From contig JAGQQP010000063.1 in NCBI GenBank assembly GCA_020426085.1, forward strand, positions 1 through 12,186: DNA of 12,186 nt. Direction: 5' to 3'. Positions 1 through 7,040 of this stretch are shown piece after piece. The translations under genes were made by a program, and so were the position numbers. This DNA is from Planctomycetaceae bacterium (GTDB taxonomy: Bacteria > Planctomycetota > Planctomycetia > Planctomycetales > Planctomycetaceae). Numbering within the stretch: the first letter of the stretch is position 1; every line of letters begins with the position of its first letter. The notes beneath the pieces are model-generated. The model was not told where the DNA came from. It saw only the letters and a program-made list of their open reading frames with translations, and did not search any database.

Positions 1-1
1 G

Positions 2-550
2 GATTCCATCCAGCGCGTCTTCCTGGAAAAAGTCGACGGCGAATACCAGGGGGCCTGTTTCCCGTTTCGAAGCGGCTTCGCCTCTGCTGTACTCCGCATG
101 GCTCAGGGAACTGACGGCAGCATGTTTGTCGGCCTGACCAACCGGGGTTGGAGCAGTCTGGGAACTGCCTCTTATGGTCTGCAGCGACTGGTCTGGACGA
201 AAAAAATGCCGTTCGAAATCAAAGAGATGCGGGCACAACCTGAAGGATTTGAACTGGTCTTCACGAAACCGGTTGACCGCAAGATAGCTGCAGATCCGAA
301 GTCGTACAAGCTGCAGAGTTACACCTACACCTATCACTCTTCCTACGGCAGCGATGAAATTCTGCCTCGTAACCTGGAGATTGAAAACATCACTGTTTCG
401 GACGACGGTTTGAAAGCGGAACTCAAAGTGAAAGGCTTGCGCGAACTGTATGTGCATGAACTCAATGCAGACGGGGTGAAAAGCAAAGAGGGTCAGTCAC
501 TACTGCATCCCGATGCATACTACACGTTGAATCGCATTCCGAAAAAATAA
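2..550 (+). CDS. C-terminal part of a planctomycetal dehydrogenase-type beta-propeller protein (5' end outside window)
   Basis: The reading frame is open from the left edge (first full codon at base 2), so the ATG at 98 is an internal Met and not the start; 182 residues are visible before the TAA at 548-550. The opening part has a glucose/sorbosone-dehydrogenase-like propeller flavour: RVFLEKVDGEYQG, then RSGFASAVLRMAQGTDGSMF and VGLTNRGWSS, which is a blade with a xxDGSxFVG core. From about the Leu-Val-Trp-Thr segment a beta-rich domain follows (PFEIKEM, FELVFTKPVD, then ADPKSYKLQSYTY), ending in HPDAYYTLNRIPKK. I recall this arrangement from large secreted planctomycetal proteins that join a membrane-bound-dehydrogenase propeller to haem-binding or plastocyanin-like modules. 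Those modules would lie upstream, so substrate and cofactor cannot be told here. It converges on the minus-strand gene ending at 677. Family call moderate, function unknown. Confidence 0.7.
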   Translation, partial: DSIQRVFLEKVDGEYQGACFPFRSGFASAVLRMAQGTDGSMFVGLTNRGWSSLGTASYGLQRLVWTKKMPFEIKEMRAQPEGFELVFTKPVDRKIAADPKSYKLQSYTYTYHSSYGSDEILPRNLEIENITVSDDGLKAELKVKGLRELYVHELNADGVKSKEGQSLLHPDAYYTLNRIPKK

Positions 551-607
551 CCTGCGTTCAAAACGACCGGTTGATTTCGGAATATTAGTGCGCATCACAT
601 TTAACCA

Positions 608-657
608 TAGCGTCTTTCAATCTAATATACTTGGTCCAAATGGACCTGGAGACGCTA
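608..657. repeat. Nested inverted repeat between convergent genes, possible bidirectional terminator
   Basis: An outer perfect 7-bp inverted repeat, TAGCGTC (608-614) with GACGCTA (651-657), encloses an inner hairpin GGTCC (633-637), loop AAAT, GGACC (642-646). It lies between the stop codons of two converging genes (550 and 677), where a terminator active in both directions is expected. There is no run of T after either arm, so it is not a textbook intrinsic terminator. It could be a structured 3' end or a copy of a dispersed palindromic element. The repeat is seen directly; the role is inferred. Confidence 0.45.
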
Positions 658-676
658 CAGTAAAACGGGATACCGT

Positions 677-1210
677 CTAATTCAGAAAGCCGCGCTCGCG
701 TAATTCCTGGATATTGCCGGGCGCACTTTCCCAGACCCGTTCCGCCGCATAACGCATCACCGCAATGCCTCCCATGCCAGGAGGTGCACTGAGGATGGCA
801 ACATGCTCTTCCTCTTCGTCGTCCAGCTGTCGATTCAGTTTGGCGACCGCTTCTTCAATGCTGTCGCTCACGATCCGCTCGGGGCCGCTGGTATTGGTAA
901 ACTTCAGATTAGAAAAACCGGCCGTCCGCGAAAGCAGAAAGGCAGCCAGGTCGGCTTCTTCCTGTTCTTCGAAGAAATTGCGAAACTCGGGCTCCATCCG
1001 ATCAGGGGTAATGATCATCGGCCGGGTAATACTGACTTCCCCCTTACGAATAGTCACCGTCGAACCACGCTCAGCCGCCCCGCAAACGAGAAAGTAAGGC
1101 AGTTTCTGATCGCCGAAGGTGAATAACGAAAAATGGACCGGACGTTCAATTCGTACGGCAGTCCAGATTTCGAAGAAGCGCTGTTCATCGAACTCGTGTG
1201 AAAAATTCAT
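677..1210 (-). CDS. Hypothetical acidic 177-aa protein, family not recognised
   Basis: I do not recognise this protein. It starts at an ATG (complement of 1208-1210) and stops at TAG; no strong Shine-Dalgarno precedes the start. There is no signal peptide, membrane segment or catalytic motif, so it is probably cytoplasmic and soluble. The first half looks like an alpha/beta domain (HFSLFTFGDQKLPYFLVCG, then TVTIRKGEVSITRP); the middle is Glu-rich and probably helical (residues 70-95). A very acidic stretch DDEEEEH (130-136) precedes a Gly-rich turn (APPGMGG, 142-148) and a helical C-terminus. It is transcribed in the same direction as the propeller gene 60 bases upstream and may be its operon partner. 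Codon use and G+C match the neighbours, which supports a real resident gene, and antisense frames across it look like shadows. Confidence 0.75.
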   Translation of the reverse strand: MNFSHEFDEQRFFEIWTAVRIERPVHFSLFTFGDQKLPYFLVCGAAERGSTVTIRKGEVSITRPMIITPDRMEPEFRNFFEEQEEADLAAFLLSRTAGFSNLKFTNTSGPERIVSDSIEEAVAKLNRQLDDEEEEHVAILSAPPGMGGIAVMRYAAERVWESAPGNIQELRERGFLN

Positions 1211-1270
1211 CAGGTTCCAACCGGGTTGAATAATATTGCGGCGAGTAAAACGATTTTGATCAGCGGGTGA

Positions 1271-2350
1271 TTAACTCAGTTTTTTCAGTTTACTGACACG
1301 TCCGACAGAAACCCATTCGGTCACAAACAGGTTCCCCTCCTGATCGAAGCAGGCATCATGTGGATGGACGAATCGACCAGCCTGCCAGGTTTCAGGCTGC
1401 GTGCGCACTTTAAAGCCATCCAGGACTTTGTTCGTCCAGTCCTGATCGTATCCCAGATGCGTGATGACTTTATTCTGTTTATCAAACAGGGTGACGCGCG
1501 CGTGCAGATCAGAGACGACCATGATGTCTCCCTGAATATCAATATCGGCTGGAAAGCTGACTGTATTGACAAATCCCAGATGTTTTCCGTCGAGCGAGAA
1601 ATACTGCAGACGGTGATTGGCCCGGTCGCAAACCGCAACTTTGGGTGTGCCGTCCCGTTCATCCAGCCACATCCCATGCGGCGTTTTCATTTTACCAGGC
1701 TCGGTTCCACTTCCGCCCCAGAAGAATTCTGGTTTGCCCTCTTTTGTGTACTTGTGGATGAAGTGAGAACCATAACCATCGCCGACATAAAATCCCCCGT
1801 CGGGAGCAAAGGCAATATTCGTAGGGCTGTAACGCTGCTTCTGATCTTTGTAGTGTTCGGGAGCAGCTGGTCGTCCGATGGTCCAGACTACCTCACCGGT
1901 CAGACTCGTTTTTGCCACGATGCCATGTTTTGTATCGGAGAGATACAAAAATTCGTCGCTCCCTTCTTTGCGCACATCAATCCCGTGTCCACCGCCATGA
2001 TATTCTTTGCCGAATGAGCGAACGAATTTTCCAGCCGGATCGAAGACTACAATCGCATCCATGGGCGTTTTCGTTTTCGAACGATGCTTGATATAAATCA
2101 GCCCCGCAGAATCGACGCAGACACCATGCGTTTCACCCCATTGAATATGCCTGGGAACCTCACCCCAGTTATGGATCGCTTCATACTGAAATGCCCCTTC
2201 CCCCAGAACAGGCGGTTTGCTTCCCGCTTTGTCTTCTGCACCGAGGATGGCCGGCGCGAAAAAACTGCCGGCGACAGCAGCGCTGGCGGTCTTCAAAAAG
2301 GAACGGCGGGAATCGATCTGTCGTGAGTTCAAGGTTGAGCGTTGATCCAT
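1271..2350 (-). CDS. Tat-exported NHL beta-propeller, peptidyl-alpha-hydroxyglycine alpha-amidating lyase (PAL)-like
   Basis: A 359-aa protein with a twin-arginine signal (S14-R15-R16-S-F-L-K20, hydrophobic stretch to about residue 37), so it is exported folded to the periplasm. The rest is a six-bladed NHL propeller. It lines up with PAL, the copper/zinc-dependent neuropeptide amidation lyase domain as I remember it: KHR at 88-90 (the FHR arginine), GHGIDV with H122 (first Zn His), DGY with Y193 (catalytic Tyr), TPHGMW with H225 (second Zn His), CDRANHRLQ with R243 (catalytic Arg) and HPHD with H331 (third Zn His). The Cys after the catalytic Tyr in animal PAL is Gly194 here. No hydroxylase (PHM) partner is visible, so the reaction could differ. 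The ATG at 2348-2350 is chosen because it puts the Tat motif at the N-terminus; the frame stays open upstream to 2638 but that part does not look coding. Many planctomycetal NHL proteins are uncharacterised. Confidence 0.85.
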   Translation of the reverse strand: MDQRSTLNSRQIDSRRSFLKTASAAVAGSFFAPAILGAEDKAGSKPPVLGEGAFQYEAIHNWGEVPRHIQWGETHGVCVDSAGLIYIKHRSKTKTPMDAIVVFDPAGKFVRSFGKEYHGGGHGIDVRKEGSDEFLYLSDTKHGIVAKTSLTGEVVWTIGRPAAPEHYKDQKQRYSPTNIAFAPDGGFYVGDGYGSHFIHKYTKEGKPEFFWGGSGTEPGKMKTPHGMWLDERDGTPKVAVCDRANHRLQYFSLDGKHLGFVNTVSFPADIDIQGDIMVVSDLHARVTLFDKQNKVITHLGYDQDWTNKVLDGFKVRTQPETWQAGRFVHPHDACFDQEGNLFVTEWVSVGRVSKLKKLS

Positions 2351-2428
2351 AAAAACGGGTACCTGGCAACAAAAAGTTCGATAAAATCTGTTGTTTGAAC
2401 GGTCAGAGAAAAGCTTCCTCCTGATCGA

Positions 2429-2457
2429 TCTTAACGCACACATTGGCCCCTTCTCAA
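2429..2457 (-). promoter_or_regulatory. Candidate sigma70-type promoter for the propeller gene
   Basis: On the minus strand TTGAGA (complement of 2452-2457) and TTAAGA (complement of 2429-2434) are separated by 17 bases. They sit about 80-105 bases before the start codon at 2350. Each hexamer is an imperfect match to consensus (TTGACA, TATAAT), so this is a candidate only. Confidence 0.35.
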
Positions 2458-2485
2458 TTGAGGATGCCAAAAAATAGGGTATTCT
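2458..2485 (+). promoter_or_regulatory. Candidate sigma70-type promoter for the HlyD/M50 operon
   Basis: TTGAGG (2458-2463) and TATTCT (2480-2485) with a 16-base spacer. It abuts the minus-strand candidate: the two -35 boxes together form the palindrome CTCAATTGAG (2453-2462). It would give a leader of about 180 bases. Weak hexamers, and other starts are possible. Confidence 0.3.
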
Positions 2486-2673
2486 GACAATGTTCTCCGT
2501 AGATCCCCGCCTCGTTTCACGTACAACTCTCAGAGTCACGTCAATTAAGATGGTCATCACTGACAAGATGTGGTATGAGAGGCTCACAACGAGAAAAAAA
2601 CGTTTATCCTGACTGTTACTGACTTTAACTTCATCCATTCCTGCTGATTTCCTCTGCGAAGGAAGGGAATACC

Positions 2674-3570
2674 ATGAATGCCACCCGCACGATTCCTGTT
2701 TTGTTCACCATCGTATCACTGTTTTTGCAGCAGCCCCTGATTGCCGCTGACGATAAATCGACGAGCAAATCCGAATTACAGATTGATTCTGTACTGGTCA
2801 GCCTGATCGAAGAAGTTGAAGTCCCTGCGCAGGAAGTCGGCCAGTTGAATGCGATTAAAGTCAAAGAGGGAATGACGGTCGAGAAAGGCGACTTACTGGC
2901 CCAGATCGAAGATTCCGAAGCGATGCTGCTGTTACAGCAGGCCAAACTCGAATATGAAATGGCGCGACTCAAAGCCGCCAATGATGTCGATCTTCGCTTT
3001 GCCCGGAAAGCGCATGAAGTCGCGATTGCAGAACTGCAACGGGCGGAAGACTCGATCAAAAAATATCCCAAGAGTATTTCCAAAACCGAACTCGATCGTC
3101 TGAAGCTTACCGCGGAAAAATCGGAACTGGAAATCGAACAGGCAGCTGAAGAACGTAAGACGACGCAACTGGAAGCCAGTCTGAAACGCAACGCCGAGCA
3201 GATCGCTGCACTGGCAGTACAGCGGCGAAAAGTCGTCTCACCGATCAATGGCATGGTCGTGCAGATTCTGATCCGCAATGGGGAATGGGTACGGCCCGGC
3301 GATACCGTCCTGCGAATTTTAAGACTCGATCGTCTGCGCGCCGAAGGACTGATTAACGCTTCGCAAGTGCAGGAACAGAATCTGATGAATCGCCCGGTCA
3401 CACTGGTTGTGAATCCCGGCACGAAACAGATCATGGAATTCCAGGGAAAAATTTCGTTCGTCAGCCCCGAAGTCAATCCGGTCAACAACCAGACACGTGT
3501 CTGGGCAGAGATCGAAAATCCGGACCTCAAACTGAAACCAGGAATGCGGGCTTCCTTAATCATTAAATAA
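2674..3570 (+). CDS. Periplasmic HlyD/membrane-fusion-type adaptor subunit
   Basis: A 298-aa adaptor of the kind that bridges inner-membrane transporters to the outer membrane. The Shine-Dalgarno GGAAGG stands about 8 bases before the ATG. Residues 1-25 form a Sec-type signal peptide (cleavage probable near LIA-ADD), with no inner-membrane anchor beyond it. The first biotinyl/lipoyl half is at about 43-85 (hallmark IKVKEGMTVEKGDLLAQIED). A long Ala/Glu/Lys/Arg-rich alpha-hairpin coiled coil spans about 86-185. The second lipoyl half begins at RRKVVSPINGMVVQILIRNG (about 186-206), and a beta-barrel follows, ending with NPDLKLKPGMRASLIIK. Length is slightly below classical adaptors. It lies 34 bases upstream of the M50/HlyD gene, almost certainly in one operon, so it probably partners that protein. 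No ABC or RND pump and no outer-membrane channel gene is in the window. Substrate unknown. Confidence 0.88.
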   Translation: MNATRTIPVLFTIVSLFLQQPLIAADDKSTSKSELQIDSVLVSLIEEVEVPAQEVGQLNAIKVKEGMTVEKGDLLAQIEDSEAMLLLQQAKLEYEMARLKAANDVDLRFARKAHEVAIAELQRAEDSIKKYPKSISKTELDRLKLTAEKSELEIEQAAEERKTTQLEASLKRNAEQIAALAVQRRKVVSPINGMVVQILIRNGEWVRPGDTVLRILRLDRLRAEGLINASQVQEQNLMNRPVTLVVNPGTKQIMEFQGKISFVSPEVNPVNNQTRVWAEIENPDLKLKPGMRASLIIK

Positions 3571-3604
3571 ACTCCGTTCGATTCAGAAAGCGACTCCAGT
3601 CACC

Positions 3605-5818
3605 ATGTCGTTCGGCCCTCAAGATTTTTCGAACCAGCCACTGCGATTGAGAATGCGGGCCGACCTGCACGTGCAACCGCTGCAGTTTGGGGGTAAAAAA
3701 TATTGGGGCATTAAAGATCCGATTTCGCTCCAGTATTATCAGCTGCGGGATGAAGAATATTTCATTCTGCTGCAGCTGGATGGGCGGGCCTCTTTCGATC
3801 TCATTCGGAAAAAATACGAACAGCGGTTTCTGCCTCAGAAACTGCAGGCTTCGCATCTGCAGGGCTTTCTGTCGCGGCTGCATCAGTCGGGACTGATCAT
3901 CGCCGATGCCTTTGGTCAGGGAGAAATCCTGCTGGACCGTCAGCAGCAGAAACAGCAGCAGGCACGACGCGCTCGCTGGATGAACCCGCTGGCAATCCGC
4001 TTTCGAGGCATCGATCCGCATCGCCTGTTGAACTGGCTGCAGCCGTGGACCTCGATCTGTTTTACCCCCCTGTTCCTGCTGGCAGCGTTCGCGCTGATGG
4101 TCGCAGCGGTGACATTGATTTTTACACATCTGGACGCAGTCATTTCGCAGCTTCCCGACTTTGCCACCTTCTTTGAAGCGCGAAATCTGATGCTGCTGGC
4201 CTGCAGCCTGGCTCTGGTCAAAATCGTGCATGAACTGGGACATGCGCTGGCCTGTAAACAGCTGGGAGGCGAGTGCCGGGAACTGGGCGTGATGCTGCTG
4301 GCCTTCATCCCGTGCCTGTACGTGAACGTCAGCGATGCCTGGACCATGCGCGATAAGTGGCATCGGATCATCGTAAGCTCCGCCGGGATTTTTGTAGAAC
4401 TGATGATCTCGGCGGTCTGCGTGTTTCTCTGGTGGTTTTCCTATCCCGGGCTGTTCCATTCACTCTGCCTGAATATCGTAGTGGTCTGCTCGGTGAATAC
4501 ACTGCTGCTGAATGGGAACCCTCTGCTGCGTTACGACGGCTATTATATTCTGCTCGATCTGGTGGAAGTTCCCAACCTGCGTCAACGGGCACAGACGATT
4601 GTTTCCAACCGGCTGCATCACTGGTTTTTCGGACACAAAGCAGAGACGCTGCTCAAGGAACCCAGACGGCTCCGACGTTTTCTGTTTGTGTACGGCATTG
4701 CCTCGGTTTTTTATCGCTGGTTTATCGTGTTCGCCATTCTGACCGTCTGTTATTATGTTCTCGAACCTTACGGCCTGGAGATCATCGCACAGGTGATGGG
4801 AACCGTTGTGTTGATGGGAATGTTAATCGTGCCTGTGAAATCTGCCGCTACTGAAATTCAAACGTATTCCAAAGCGGGCCAGATCCAATGGCGACGTTTC
4901 AGCATTCGTTCTACATGCGTGCTGCTGTTTCTGGCGGGCCTGCTCCTGATCCCGCTGCCTCACCGGGTTACGGCACCTGCTCTGATCGAGCTCAAAGATG
5001 CAAAACACGTCTACATTACCGCACCCGGTTTTCTGCAATCGATTTCCACCCCGCAAACCGTCATTGAGCAGGGCGCAGTAATTGCAGAACTCTCCAATGA
5101 AAAAATCAGACAGGACATTCTCAAGCTGACCGGGCAGATCAGCGAACAGGAAATTCGCATCGCGACCCTCGAACGCCGCCAGCTGGATGATCCGGAAGCG
5201 GCACAGGAACTCCCAACAGCGCAGGAACAGCTGCTCGACCTCAAAGACCAGTTACAACAAAAGCAAACTGATCTACATCGACTCACTTTGAAAGCCCCTG
5301 TCGCAGGCACATTGATTCCCGCACCACGCAAGACAGTCAACCCGGACGAAGCTGACCTGCCCGCCTGGACCGGTTCCCCCTTTGATGCGGATAACCGGAA
5401 CTGCTATCTGGAACGGGGAACCTGGTTATGCTCGCTGGGTAACCCCGATCAGTTGCAGGCGCGACTGATCGTCGATCAGGAGCATGTGGAATTTGTCGAA
5501 CCGGGACAGAGCGTGCGTATCCTGCTGGACGAATTCCCGAATGAAGTCTTAACGGGTACGATCCAGGAAATTGCGGAAATCGATCTGGATGATCTGCATC
5601 CCAATCTGATCCATCGGGAAGAACTCACCACCGAAGTCGATTCCTCCGGAAAGCAGCAGCTCAACAGCACTTCCTATCTGGCTCTGGTCACGCTGGCAAC
5701 TCCGGTTGAACAGCCTCTGATTCACTCAACCGGTCAGGCCAAAATCGCCGTGCCCCCTGAATCGCTGGGAAAAAAGCTGTATCGCCAGCTGAGAAAGACG
5801 ATCCGCCTCTTCCAATAA
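3605..5818 (+). CDS. Membrane fusion protein: PqqD-like domain + M50 zinc metalloprotease core + HlyD-like domain
   Basis: A 737-aa multi-domain inner-membrane protein. Residues 20-105 resemble a PqqD-like winged helix, the fold that binds leader peptides in RiPP pathways (KDPISLQYYQLRDEEYFILL, then LDG, ending HQSGLII). A basic/Gln-rich linker (111-124) follows. The M50 site-2-protease core has membrane helices at about 150-175 and 193-210, zinc motif HELGH at 209-213, YVNVSDAW at 239-246, and the third-ligand loop NGNPLLRYDGYY at 303-314 with D311; all key residues are present. More helices lie at about 360-385, 391-410 and 436-452. After the last helix comes a HlyD-like part: lipoyl half (462-495), coiled coil (about 496-560), second half from LKAPVAGTL (562) with a roughly 30-residue insertion around PAWTGSPFDADN, then a beta-barrel. 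It resembles 'putative peptide zinc metalloprotease' proteins. It is preceded by the adaptor gene in one operon. A peptide-processing or export role is inferred. Confidence 0.85.
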   Translation: MSFGPQDFSNQPLRLRMRADLHVQPLQFGGKKYWGIKDPISLQYYQLRDEEYFILLQLDGRASFDLIRKKYEQRFLPQKLQASHLQGFLSRLHQSGLIIADAFGQGEILLDRQQQKQQQARRARWMNPLAIRFRGIDPHRLLNWLQPWTSICFTPLFLLAAFALMVAAVTLIFTHLDAVISQLPDFATFFEARNLMLLACSLALVKIVHELGHALACKQLGGECRELGVMLLAFIPCLYVNVSDAWTMRDKWHRIIVSSAGIFVELMISAVCVFLWWFSYPGLFHSLCLNIVVVCSVNTLLLNGNPLLRYDGYYILLDLVEVPNLRQRAQTIVSNRLHHWFFGHKAETLLKEPRRLRRFLFVYGIASVFYRWFIVFAILTVCYYVLEPYGLEIIAQVMGTVVLMGMLIVPVKSAATEIQTYSKAGQIQWRRFSIRSTCVLLFLAGLLLIPLPHRVTAPALIELKDAKHVYITAPGFLQSISTPQTVIEQGAVIAELSNEKIRQDILKLTGQISEQEIRIATLERRQLDDPEAAQELPTAQEQLLDLKDQLQQKQTDLHRLTLKAPVAGTLIPAPRKTVNPDEADLPAWTGSPFDADNRNCYLERGTWLCSLGNPDQLQARLIVDQEHVEFVEPGQSVRILLDEFPNEVLTGTIQEIAEIDLDDLHPNLIHREELTTEVDSSGKQQLNSTSYLALVTLATPVEQPLIHSTGQAKIAVPPESLGKKLYRQLRKTIRLFQ

Positions 5819-5880
5819 GTGATAACACATACTTTGCAAACTGCCTGTTTTGACATTCTGGTGAGATAGAGAATCAACGT

Positions 5881-5908
5881 TTGCAGATTCGGGTAGAATT
5901 GTTAAAAT
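5881..5908 (+). promoter_or_regulatory. Candidate promoter for ddl
   Basis: TTGCAG (5881-5886), a 16-base spacer and TAAAAT (5903-5908) lie about 80-110 bases before the ddl start. The -10 box overlaps a small inverted repeat GAATT-N5-AATTC (5896-5910). A perfect TTGACA at 5850-5855 has no good -10 box at 16-18 bases and was not used. Confidence 0.4.
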
Positions 5909-5989
5909 TCCGCGACTCAAATACAGCAGATGATCGATTAATAAACGGCAACATATTTTTCCAGCAGACGGCGGCAAGGAGGCTTCCCG

Positions 5990-6952
5990 ATGACCGATTC
6001 ACAAACGAATCCCTCTTCTACTTTAAACATTGTGGTTCTCTCAGGTGGAGAATCGGCTGAGTGCGAGATCAGCCTCAAAAGTGGAGAGACGGTCGCGCGG
6101 GCTCTGACTTCGCGCGGGCATCAGGTTAGAATCGTTGACCCTTCACTGGTGGATCTGGAAAGTTTTGACTGGACCGGCTGTGATGTTGTCTTCATCGCCT
6201 TGCATGGCACCTATGGGGAAGACGGCACAATTCAATCGACGCTGGATCGGCTGGGCATCCCTTACTCGGGCTGTGACGCCGCCACTTCAAAACTGGCATT
6301 CAGCAAATCGGCATCAAAAGAACGCTTTATCCAGCATAACGTGAATACGCCCTCTTATGTGCTGATTCACGAATCAGACGACGCCGGTCGCATCGAACAG
6401 CATGCCCGCAGTATGGGTTATCCCCTGGTCGTCAAACCCGATGCCCAGGGCTCCAGCCTAGGGGTGACGATTGTGAAAACTCCCGAAGAGTTGCCACAGG
6501 CGCTGGCGAGATGCTTCCATTACGATTCGTTCGGCATTCTGGAATCAGCCATCAAAGGGACTGAGTGGACGGTCACGGTCGTCGATGATCAGGTCCTGCC
6601 TCTGATTCAGATCCAGACGCCTCACGAATTCTTTGACTACGAAGCCAAGTACATTGAAGATTCGACGCAATACCTGTTTGAATTTGATCTGCCAACCAAT
6701 GTGATTCAGGCCATTATCAAAACCGGAGCGAATGCCTGTACGGCTCTGGGCACAACCGGTATTGTGCGCGTCGATCTGCTGGTCGACCGTTTCCAGCAGC
6801 CCTGGGTCCTGGAAGTGAATACGATTCCCGGTTTTACCGATCACAGCCTGGTCCCCAAAGCAGCTGCCCGGGCCGGCATCGATTTTGGTGAACTGTGTGA
6901 ACAGGCGCTGGTGAACTGCCTGAAAAAAGCGACCACCCGCCCGCAAAATTGA
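5990..6952 (+). CDS. ddl: D-alanine--D-alanine ligase
   Basis: Cytoplasmic ATP-grasp ligase that joins two D-Ala to make the dipeptide added to the peptidoglycan precursor by MurF. 320 aa, normal for Ddl. A textbook AAGGAGG precedes the ATG by about 8 bases, fixing the start. Visible motifs: GGESAECEISL (19-29, E24 equals E15 of E. coli DdlB), LHGTYGEDG (71-79), KPDAQGSSLGV (149-159) in the ATP-binding lid, omega-loop FDYEAKY (215-221) with the K220/Y221 pair typical of D-Ala rather than D-Lac ligases, RVDLL with D262, and EVNTIPGFTDHSLVPKAA (275-292) with metal ligands E275 and N277. The first Tyr of the usual FYDYEAKY is Phe (FFDYEAKY). It is followed, 201 bases on, by an ftsQ-like gene, the classic division-cluster order. 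Its presence supports a peptidoglycan wall. Confidence 0.96.
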   Translation: MTDSQTNPSSTLNIVVLSGGESAECEISLKSGETVARALTSRGHQVRIVDPSLVDLESFDWTGCDVVFIALHGTYGEDGTIQSTLDRLGIPYSGCDAATSKLAFSKSASKERFIQHNVNTPSYVLIHESDDAGRIEQHARSMGYPLVVKPDAQGSSLGVTIVKTPEELPQALARCFHYDSFGILESAIKGTEWTVTVVDDQVLPLIQIQTPHEFFDYEAKYIEDSTQYLFEFDLPTNVIQAIIKTGANACTALGTTGIVRVDLLVDRFQQPWVLEVNTIPGFTDHSLVPKAAARAGIDFGELCEQALVNCLKKATTRPQN

Positions 6953-7031
6953 TAAAGTTTCACCAGTCGGCCTGATTCGCTGAGGAAACCCCTGTTTTTC
7001 GGTGTGCGTCGCAACACAGACCGCTTCAATT

Positions 7032-7040
7032 TGCGATAAT
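7032..7040 (+). promoter_or_regulatory. Candidate extended -10 promoter for the ftsQ-like gene
   Basis: TGCGATAAT (7032-7040) fits the extended -10 pattern TGnTATAAT with one mismatch. The upstream -35 region is poor, as is common for extended -10 promoters. GATAATTATC (7035-7044) is also a perfect 10-bp palindrome, so a repressor could bind over the -10 box. Transcription from here would give a leader of about 105 bases. Confidence 0.35.

Larger units (their letters stand above)
2351..2673. other. Divergent intergenic spacer with candidate back-to-back promoters
   Basis: This 323-base gap separates the minus-strand propeller gene from the plus-strand adaptor operon. It holds the candidate divergent promoter pair listed separately and the Shine-Dalgarno of the adaptor gene (GGAAGG, about 2660-2665). 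Minus-strand codons run open through it as an upstream extension of the propeller gene, but they would bury the Tat signal and encode no recognisable domain. A purine-rich AGGAGGA on the minus strand (about 2414-2420) has no start codon at a suitable distance. I see no RNA gene or riboswitch. Confidence 0.5.

Noticed and set aside
2351..2638. N-terminal extension of the propeller gene by 96 codons to a start at 2638 (minus strand)
   Set aside because: It would place the Tat signal 110 residues inside the protein, its residues show no domain, and it covers the divergent promoter region.
2631..3563. Long minus-strand frame opposite the HlyD adaptor
   Set aside because: Ser/Arg-rich composition from reading the adaptor's codons backwards; the plus strand carries a signal peptide, lipoyl motifs and a good Shine-Dalgarno.
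3563..4459. Long open frame on the minus strand opposite the M50/HlyD gene
   Set aside because: Its product is low-complexity Gln/His/Arg-rich with no motif, and it mirrors the well-supported plus-strand gene; antisense shadow.
5850..5855. Perfect TTGACA as -35 box of a ddl promoter
   Set aside because: No acceptable -10 hexamer at 16-18 bases downstream (AATCAA/ATCAAC region).
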